NCBI GenBank assembly: GCA_043746635.1
Contig: JAYTQQ010000255.1
Coordinates: forward strand, 1 to 10,400
Source of the DNA: JAYTQQ01 sp043746635
GTDB taxonomy: Bacteria; Bdellovibrionota; Bdellovibrionia; Bdellovibrionales; JAMPXM01
Direction: 5' to 3'
DNA: 10,400 bases
Part shown: in pieces, positions 6,426-10,400 of the stretch
Numbering within the stretch: the first letter of the stretch is position 1
Layout: every line of letters starts with the position of its first letter
Notes under the pieces: generated by a model
What the model was told of the DNA's origin: nothing
Databases searched by the model: none
What the model saw: only the letters and a program-made list of their open reading frames with translations
Program-made: the position numbers and the translations under genes

Positions 6426-6710
6426 TTACTGAAGTAAGAGAATCCGACGATTGCGCCAGTTTAGAATTTGCTTATAAATATCGTCGACCAAATCAAAAAC
6501 TAATTCGTTTGGATCTTTGCTCATCGAACGAGATAAAAACTTGCCTTGAGTCGAAACGATTTCAATCGCCCCCTCGTATGCATTTTTAATTTTCGATACT
6601 TGGGATGAAAGTGTAGAATCTGAAGGGGCCTTGTCGAGCAAAAAATCTAATTTCCCCTTCAAGATGTTTTTAAACTCGCTATCCATATTTTCTAATGTCA
6701 ATGAAATCAT
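6426..6710 (-). CDS. Small soluble helical protein, first gene of the sigma-54 minus-strand operon
   Basis: Protein of 94 residues predicted to be almost all helix, with alternating charged and hydrophobic residues and no signal peptide or membrane helix. The segment DSEFKNILKGKLDFLLDK (10-27) and the C-terminal DDIYKQILNWRNRRILLLQ (76-94) are amphipathic, and the latter could touch the membrane. An NWR triplet (84-86) near the end echoes the NW[KR] motif of the two small membrane proteins downstream. The ATG is well fixed by AAGGAG at a spacing of 7-8 nt. It lies about 46 nt behind the predicted sigma-54 start site. The opposite-strand ORFs over it lack ribosome sites. Function unknown. Confidence 0.7.
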   Translation of the reverse strand: MISLTLENMDSEFKNILKGKLDFLLDKAPSDSTLSSQVSKIKNAYEGAIEIVSTQGKFLSRSMSKDPNELVFDLVDDIYKQILNWRNRRILLLQ

Positions 6711-6766
6711 TGGCCTCTCCTTATGATGAGCGCAACCGAATTCTTCAATTGCTCACAACAGGATTT

Positions 6767-6782
6767 TGCAAGCGAGCTGCCA
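6767..6782 (-). promoter_or_regulatory. Sigma-54 promoter for the five-gene small-protein operon
   Basis: On the minus strand TGGCAG (6782-6777), CTCGC and TTGCA (6771-6767) match TGGCAC-N5-TTGCW with one mismatch, and GG and GC are 10 bp apart. The predicted start is near 6756, giving a leader of about 46 nt with AAGGAG before the ATG at 6710. A short T-run precedes the -24 element. Confidence 0.7.
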
Positions 6783-6841
6783 AAAATGAAAATGACGTAA
6801 GTCCTCAAAATAACGCCGTTTTGATTTTCATTAGATTTTAT

Positions 6842-6857
6842 ACTCTGGGACTAGAGT
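6842..6857. promoter_or_regulatory. Inverted repeat ACTCT-N6-AGAGT midway between two divergent sigma-54 promoters
   Basis: A perfect 5-bp inverted repeat with a 6-bp centre. Its centre is about 93 bp before the predicted leftward start (6756) and about 97 bp before the rightward one (6946), so it is placed for one enhancer-binding activator to serve both. A second short repeat, GGGG-N7-CCCC, follows at 6867-6881. Activator binding is inference from position and symmetry. Confidence 0.45.
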
Positions 6858-6919
6858 GTCTCTGCAGGGGCAATCAACCCCGGCCGTGGACGCTGACATC
6901 CATTGCATCGTTCGAGGCC

Positions 6920-6935
6920 TGGCATAAGCGATGCA
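6920..6935 (+). promoter_or_regulatory. Sigma-54 promoter for the 75-residue disordered protein
   Basis: TGGCAT (6920-6925), AAGCG and ATGCA (6931-6935) match TGGCAC-N5-TTGCW with two mismatches, and GG and GC are exactly 10 bp apart. The predicted start near 6946 leaves a 36-nt leader with GAGGAG before the ATG at 6982. The -12 element is also the right arm of a 7-bp inverted repeat (TGCATCG at 6904-6910 with CGATGCA at 6929-6935), which could let a repressor or DNA structure affect it. Confidence 0.55.
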
Positions 6936-6981
6936 GTCTAAATATTTGTCGGTGCTTGAAATCTTGAATGAGGAGAACGAG

Positions 6982-7209
6982 ATGAAGAATGCAAACAACA
7001 ATAATAACTCTAAAAATAATAAGAGTTCCTTAGACAAAAAAACAAAAGATTCAGAAGCCCACTATGATATGGATGGAGTTTCCTTGTCGGCGAATGATGA
7101 CGTGGTTGTCTCGGGCGACAATCAAACAACGCAGGGAGCGCCGTTGCCTCAGAATATTTTTCCGAAGCCCCAACTCAAAAACTCAGCCAATCCTAAAATG
7201 CCCACGTGA
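6982..7209 (+). CDS. Small hydrophilic, probably disordered protein
   Basis: I chose the ATG at 6982 because GAGGAG lies 6 nt before it; an earlier in-frame ATG at 6931 lies inside the predicted promoter. The product has 75 residues with an Asn-rich and Lys-rich start (NNNNN at 5-9), a polar acidic middle (DMDGVSLSANDDVVVSGD, 30-47) and a Pro-rich end. It has no hydrophobic segment, signal peptide or recognisable domain, and is predicted to be mostly unstructured. It is transcribed divergently from the small-protein operon, and both share the inverted-repeat region at 6842-6881. Its last 17 nt overlap the end of the convergent frameshifted gene at 7193. Function unknown. The small size and low complexity keep confidence moderate. 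Confidence 0.55.
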   Translation: MKNANNNNNSKNNKSSLDKKTKDSEAHYDMDGVSLSANDDVVVSGDNQTTQGAPLPQNIFPKPQLKNSANPKMPT

Positions 7210-7458
7210 TCATAAAGTCAGCTTGAAATCCAACCGTCGCTGGATCATAGCTGATGTCCTGCGAGTAGGTTGAGTTGGCAGATTGAACATGTACTTTTGT
7301 CGGAGCCGTGGCGGGAGTAACGCCGGCGCCTAGCCGTACATTAAAAATATCGGTTCAAAGCCAATATTGGTTTTATGAGTGGGCGGAGAAACTGTTTTTT
7401 CATCTTCTGCGTGAGCGCCAGCACAGAAAAGTAAGATTATAAAAAATAGATATCTCAC
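7193..7458 (-). pseudogene. Frameshifted small exported protein, possible outer-membrane protein remnant
   Basis: A GTG at 7458, preceded by GAAGAG at 6 nt, starts a clean signal peptide (hydrophobic run, then AGAHA at residues 13-17, then EDEK). That frame stops at 7330. The protein-like sequence continues in the next frame from a run of five T (minus strand, 7347-7343) to a stop at 7193-7195; one extra T would join them. The rejoined product would be 88 residues, with a mature part holding NVRLGAGVTPATAPTK and ending QADFMITWAF. A terminal Phe after an alternating strand is typical of outer-membrane barrels, but 88 residues is too short for a barrel. It may therefore be a deletion remnant, a small hairpin protein, or an intact small gene with a sequencing error. 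It follows the upstream gene by 13 nt and is probably in its operon. Confidence 0.5.
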
Positions 7459-7471
7459 CGAAAACTCTTCG

Positions 7472-8194
7472 CTAGAAGCAAAATCCGTTTTCAAATCTTG
7501 ATTCGTAACAATTTCTAAAAAATCGAAACGGAATAAAGGGTGAGTGGGCCATATCACCGTCAATGACGGTTTCGTCATCGAGAATAAGATAAACCCGCGG
7601 ATCAATGGCCATCATATTCGAAAGCGTGAGTGCCTTCGAGGCCGCCGCAAAGTCATCTGGGTCCGATACAAATTGTCCTAAGTATGCCTTAAAAGTCGCG
7701 TGATCAGAAGAGAGTAACGCCCATCCGTAGGTATCAGTAAAATTTTGCCATTCAAGCAAACTTGCAAAAGCATGTTTTTGCGAAACTTCAAAGTTTATAT
7801 TGAAAGGATCATCTTGATTGTCAACATAATTACCAGTCTGAAGAGTCGTCACTTCAAAAATCTGTACGACATTTTGAAAATGAATCGCAACGCCATGAAA
7901 ACTTTGAGCTTGGAATTTCGCAATATACTGATTGAAGGCGTTTGAAGCTTGAGCATTCACTGGCTCAGCGACGAAGTGAAAAAAGTATTTGCCTTGGCCG
8001 CCGACATTCACGACGAAGGTAAAAAGTGCGACGTCTTTATTTTGCTGAAGCGGCACTACAAAGTTTGTGAGAATTTCTTGCAGTAGATCTGAGTTTGGAA
8101 CTCCGGCAACGCTTCCTTCGAGTTTCAAATATTGAACTCCGGCGAAGGCTTGTGTCGAGAAAACAAATAAAGCGGTCAAAAGAAAAGCGCGCAT
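7472..8194 (-). CDS. Periplasmic or secreted protein of unknown function
   Basis: Protein of 240 residues with a good signal peptide (hydrophobic 3-12, QAFA cleavage at 18/19). The mature part is a mix of strands and helices rich in Phe, Gln and Asn, including KYFFHFVAEPVNAQ (69-82), and has no motif I recognise. No Cys lies at the cleavage site, so it is not a lipoprotein. AAGGAG precedes the ATG at about 4-9 nt. The last 15 residues (RNCYESRFENGFCF) look less natural than the alternative frame after a run of six T at 7522-7517, but that frame would run into the next gene's signal peptide without a stop, so I keep this end. It lies 80 nt after the rhomboid gene on the same strand. Confidence 0.7.
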   Translation of the reverse strand: MRAFLLTALFVFSTQAFAGVQYLKLEGSVAGVPNSDLLQEILTNFVVPLQQNKDVALFTFVVNVGGQGKYFFHFVAEPVNAQASNAFNQYIAKFQAQSFHGVAIHFQNVVQIFEVTTLQTGNYVDNQDDPFNINFEVSQKHAFASLLEWQNFTDTYGWALLSSDHATFKAYLGQFVSDPDDFAAASKALTLSNMMAIDPRVYLILDDETVIDGDMAHSPFIPFRFFRNCYESRFENGFCF

Positions 8195-8274
8195 AAAATC
8201 TCCTTGTATGGCTTTATCAGGCCTCAGAGATCTACGAATGACAAACTAAATAATTGGCATGACAAAGAGTGGCT

Positions 8275-9004
8275 TCAGTGTTGAATACTATTTTCATCAA
8301 GTCTTTCGAGCAAAAGGTCTTCGGGCTCACTCGAATTGGCCAACTTCTCTTGGATTTCGGGTTCGATTAATTCCCAAACCTCAAAAGAGCGAAAGTCTTT
8401 TCTAAAAAAATAAAAATACCCCGCTCCAAAAAAAATTCCAAGTGCGAAGCCTACGCCGTGACTGAGATAACTAATATTTGCATCAAATCTTTCGGGCATA
8501 AACTCTACAAGTGCTAGGCCGAGAGTGCGAATGACTTTTTGCTTAATGGTCATTCCGCGCTCGATTCCGAGATAAAGAACGAGCCAGAACGCCACCATAA
8601 TAGATGACGCCCGACACTCCTAAGACCGAAGCCTCGGGAGGATACAGCATCACGACAATGAAATTAATGAGAACACCCGCCAAGAGAGTCAAAAGCGGAA
8701 ATACGAAGAGACCAAAATAATTAGCAAGAAGGGCCGCGAATGGCACAAAGAAAACAGCGTTTCCTAAAACGTGATCCCAACTCGCATGGACAAAAACGGC
8801 GGTAAAGAGACGGTAGTACTCATGGCTTACGAAAACCTCATGAAAACTGGCCGAGAACAGACTCCGCAACGGAATGCCACGACTCCAATCAAAGAGCGAA
8901 AGGGCGACAAAAAAAACCTGACAAGCAAATGCGAGATAAAAGCTCTGCTCTAAGAGTGGTGCCGATAAGATCGATTTTTTAAGGCGCCATTTCATTAGAT
9001 CCAT
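8275..9004 (-). pseudogene. Rhomboid intramembrane serine protease split by a frameshift
   Basis: Two overlapping frames together make one rhomboid protease, a membrane enzyme that cuts transmembrane helices of substrates by a Ser-His dyad. The first frame (9004-8543) has FVHASWDHVLGN (71-82; His73, His78 and Asn82 match the GlpG oxyanion/His set) and LGVSG (128-132) with the nucleophile Ser131. The second frame (8598-8275) holds the TM6 motif SYLSHGVGFALG (43-54) with the catalytic His47. Removing one T at 8599/8600 would give a continuous protein of about 242 residues with VSGVIY running directly into MVAFWLVLYLG. The C-terminal 40 residues are a cytoplasmic acidic tail. As written, neither frame has both catalytic residues. 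Genuine mutation, assembly indel, or two-piece translation from the ATG at the shift site are possible. No strong ribosome site precedes 9004; Met4 (8995) is an alternative start. Confidence 0.8.
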
Positions 9005-9179
9005 GAGTGAAAACTGTATTCTAACCGCGCCTTGTCAAGGAACAGATTGCAACATAAGCCCGACTTTCGGCCGGATCGACCAAGGCCCCGTGCCATAATG
9101 GGTCTTTGGGCTTGCAAGTTTTCAAACTCGATAGAATGCTCTACGAGTGAGGTCCTCAAATCAATTTTAGGAGCAACGA

Positions 9180-10154
9180 ATGAATAAAGCATTTAGTCGA
9201 TTTCAAGCGGTCATCCTCGGATTCATTATGGTTCTGAGCTCGAGCCAAGCTTTTTCATGGGGGGCGAAAGGCCATGAAATAGTAGCAGGCGTCGGAGCCT
9301 CCCTTTCTGGCGTTCCTTTTTTTACAGCCAACCAAGCAACGGCTGAACAACTGTCAACTGTCCCAGACCGCGTCTGGAAAGCCACCAGCTACGCACAAGA
9401 AAGTCCAAATCACTGGTTTCAAGGAGATGCTTATACCTCAAACATTGGCCTTGGATCTCTCGCACAATTTCCGAGAGGGTATAGCCAGGCAGTCAGTAAA
9501 ATGGGTGAAAGGGTTATCGTTAAAAACGGCACCGCCCCGTGGAGAATAAACCAGTTTTATGCCCTCGCTCTCGCCGCCATTCGTAAAGGAGACGCAAAGA
9601 GTGCCATGGTTTACGTCGGAGTGATGTCTCATTACGTCGGCGATATTTCTCAGCCTCTGCATGTCTCAGAAAATTATGACGGAGTTCTCACAGGTCAAAA
9701 AGGCATTCACAAATTTTTTGAAACCGACAATATCGTAGATATGGTGGCGATACAAAAACAGGTCTCTGTTCAGGCGCAAGCTCTTTTGCACAATCCGAAC
9801 TACATGAAACTGATGGGCTCCTCTTTAATCGAATCAAATTTCTCAGAGATCGAAAGAGCTCTTATGTTTCGCGATAAAGTATTATCGACAGATAAACAAC
9901 TTGGTCGGACCGGCCGGGGCGCAGCAATACAACTTCAACTCGCAATTGCTCGTATGGCTGATGGTGCTGCGACCTACGCAGTGATTTTGAATCATCTCTG
10001 GCAAGAAGCTCAGGGAAAAATGGGTGCGACTCAAGTATCTGTCGGCGATCCCGCTTTTATCAATGTCGATTTTTCGCAGCTTTTTCTAGGAATCGAAATG
10101 ATGACCCCCGTAAAGGCAGGTATTGACGATGAAGAAGACTGTAGTCTTCGCTAA
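9180..10154 (+). CDS. Secreted S1/P1 nuclease / zinc phospholipase C superfamily hydrolase
   Basis: Three-zinc phosphodiesterase of 324 residues acting in the periplasm or outside the cell on single-stranded nucleic acid or phospholipid. A signal peptide ends at AFS26, so Trp27 becomes mature residue 1, as the fold requires because its N terminus binds zinc. Ligands are visible in order: Trp27, His32 (WGAKGH), Asp63 (VPDRVW), His78 (SPNHWF), His151, Asp155 and His161 (SHYVGDISQPLH), His177 and Glu181 (HKFFE). The close Trp-His spacing is nuclease-like, while Glu rather than Asp at the last site is as in Bacillus zinc phospholipase C. The C-terminal region (about 200-324) extends beyond the metal core. 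TAGGAG precedes the ATG by 7 nt. A TAGAAT -10-like hexamer at 9132-9137 could be its promoter, but its -35 is poor. A P-loop ORF begins 3 nt after the stop. Confidence 0.85.
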   Translation: MNKAFSRFQAVILGFIMVLSSSQAFSWGAKGHEIVAGVGASLSGVPFFTANQATAEQLSTVPDRVWKATSYAQESPNHWFQGDAYTSNIGLGSLAQFPRGYSQAVSKMGERVIVKNGTAPWRINQFYALALAAIRKGDAKSAMVYVGVMSHYVGDISQPLHVSENYDGVLTGQKGIHKFFETDNIVDMVAIQKQVSVQAQALLHNPNYMKLMGSSLIESNFSEIERALMFRDKVLSTDKQLGRTGRGAAIQLQLAIARMADGAATYAVILNHLWQEAQGKMGATQVSVGDPAFINVDFSQLFLGIEMMTPVKAGIDDEEDCSLR

Positions 10155-10400
10155 ACTTTGAAAAAAATTGTTTTGATGGGAGCTCCCTCTTCAGGTAAGA
10201 GCTCCGGGTGCTTTGCCACCAATCAAGCTCCTCGACATTTTGAAATTTTCTTTTTTCGAAAAATTCGTTATTTCCGAGAGGGCAAATAATTTTGGGCTGA
10301 AACTTTTCGTTCAATCCATTGAGTGCTTCGATGTCGAGATGATCGTAATGATCAGAGCAGGGATACTTCATTTGGTTATTTCTGCAGACCGCATCCAAAC
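10060..10400 (-). pseudogene. Metallo-beta-lactamase-fold hydrolase fragment (NAPE-PLD/UlaG-like), broken at both ends
   Basis: Only the part from about 10204 to the window end is gene-like: DHYDHLDIEALNGLNEKF (16-33), then KIICPLGN (36-43) and NVEELDWWQS (54-63), the order typical of metal-dependent hydrolases of the NAPE-phospholipase D/UlaG group. The frame continues to 10060, but residues after about 64 are antisense to the nuclease gene and the P-loop start and look random. The second half of the domain, with its remaining metal ligands, is missing. The motif that should read HxHxDH has lost its first His: the sequence is LDAV, then about eleven atypical residues, then DHYDHLD. The 5' end lies beyond the window. 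As written it cannot be an active enzyme. Decay after a rearrangement or a chimeric assembly are the two readings. Confidence 0.6.
10158..10289 (+). pseudogene. Truncated 5' end of a P-loop nucleotide-binding protein
   Basis: A TTG 3 nt after the nuclease stop opens a frame that begins MKKIVLMGAPSSGKSS, a first beta strand followed by a Walker A motif (GAPSSGKS, residues 8-15) at exactly the position seen in small P-loop kinases and ATPases. After about residue 16 the sequence is no longer protein-like (Phe and Arg rich) and stops at 43 residues, with no Walker B or further domain. The same DNA beyond about 10204 encodes a metallo-beta-lactamase-fold fragment on the other strand. I therefore read this as the first 45-50 bases of a gene coupled to the nuclease gene and cut off at a rearrangement or assembly junction. 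TTG is the only start that keeps the first strand. Confidence 0.5.

Noticed and set aside
6819..6844. Sigma-70 promoter with TATACT at 6839-6844
   Set aside because: The only -35-like hexamer (TTTTGA) is 14 bp away, too close, and a better-spaced sigma-54 promoter lies nearer to the gene.
6861..6905. Possible cyclic-di-GMP (GEMM-type) riboswitch because of a GGGGCAA...GGACGC pattern
   Set aside because: The conserved GGGCAAACC and GACGCAAAGC segments and the GAAA-type loop are not present, and the predicted transcripts start outside this stretch; it lies in the presumed activator region between two promoters.
6407..6967. Plus-strand ORFs over the first operon gene and its promoter region
   Set aside because: No ribosome sites; the minus-strand gene has AAGGAG and a promoter, and the second ORF crosses the regulatory region.
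7475..7560. Frameshift near the end of the periplasmic protein at a run of six T (7517-7522), giving a more natural tail
   Set aside because: The alternative frame reads straight into the signal peptide of the next gene without a stop, whereas the existing stop is followed by a normal ribosome site and GTG start.
9080..9095. Minus-strand TGGCAC half-site before the rhomboid gene
   Set aside because: A good -24 element, but CTTGG stands where TTGCW is required.
9100..9115. A fourth sigma-54 promoter upstream of the secreted hydrolase (GGG...TTGC)
   Set aside because: The GG and GC are off by one base from the strict 10-bp spacing, and the -24 half lacks GGCAC.
10150..10210. Continuation of the metallo-hydrolase in a shifted frame (PELLPEEGAPIKTIFFKV)
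   Set aside because: This is just the antisense of the Walker A start of the P-loop frame, and it stops after about 18 residues.

Overview
The window looks like the chromosome of a Gram-negative bacterium with moderate GC. Secreted and envelope proteins, a PilZ protein, Dps, BON and rhomboid families and several sigma-54 promoters would fit a Bdellovibrio-like (Bdellovibrionota) organism or a relative among the old deltaproteobacteria. That placement is an inference from gene content only. No rRNA, tRNA, CRISPR array, insertion sequence or prophage was seen.

Layout. (1) 1-2819, plus strand, noticeably AT-rich: the 3' part of a family 2 glycosyltransferase, a WecA/MraY-family sugar-phosphate transferase with an unexplained C-terminal extension, and a two-domain PilZ protein 5 nt behind it. 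This is the edge of a surface-polysaccharide locus, probably linked to cyclic di-GMP. (2) 4185-2990, minus strand: a two-gene unit of a small membrane protein and an MTA/SAH-nucleosidase-like protein with a TTG start. (3) 4301-5213, plus strand: a sigma-54 promoter, a small exported protein and Dps. (4) 6782-5183, minus strand: a second sigma-54 promoter driving five small genes (a soluble helical protein, two small membrane-anchored proteins, a 37-residue ORF and a secreted BON protein). Units 3 and 4 converge on one bidirectional terminator at 5183-5213. (5) 6920-7209, plus strand: a third sigma-54 promoter, divergent from the second, drives a 75-residue disordered protein. An inverted repeat at 6842-6857 lies midway between the two start sites. 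(6) 9004-7193, minus strand: a rhomboid protease split by a frameshift, a periplasmic protein of unknown function, and a frameshifted remnant of an exported protein. (7) 9180 to the end: a secreted S1/P1-nuclease/zinc-phospholipase-C-like enzyme, then a junction near 10200 where the first residues of a P-loop gene (plus) meet a piece of a metallo-beta-lactamase-fold gene (minus).

The main biological observation is units 3-5. Three promoters with exact GG-N10-GC spacing control Dps, a BON protein and several tiny envelope proteins. This looks like a compact sigma-54-controlled stress/envelope regulon. The main caution is in units 6-7. Several genes are broken within about 3 kb, which could be genuine decay or indel and assembly error. 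Raw reads should be checked before any of these is treated as biology.
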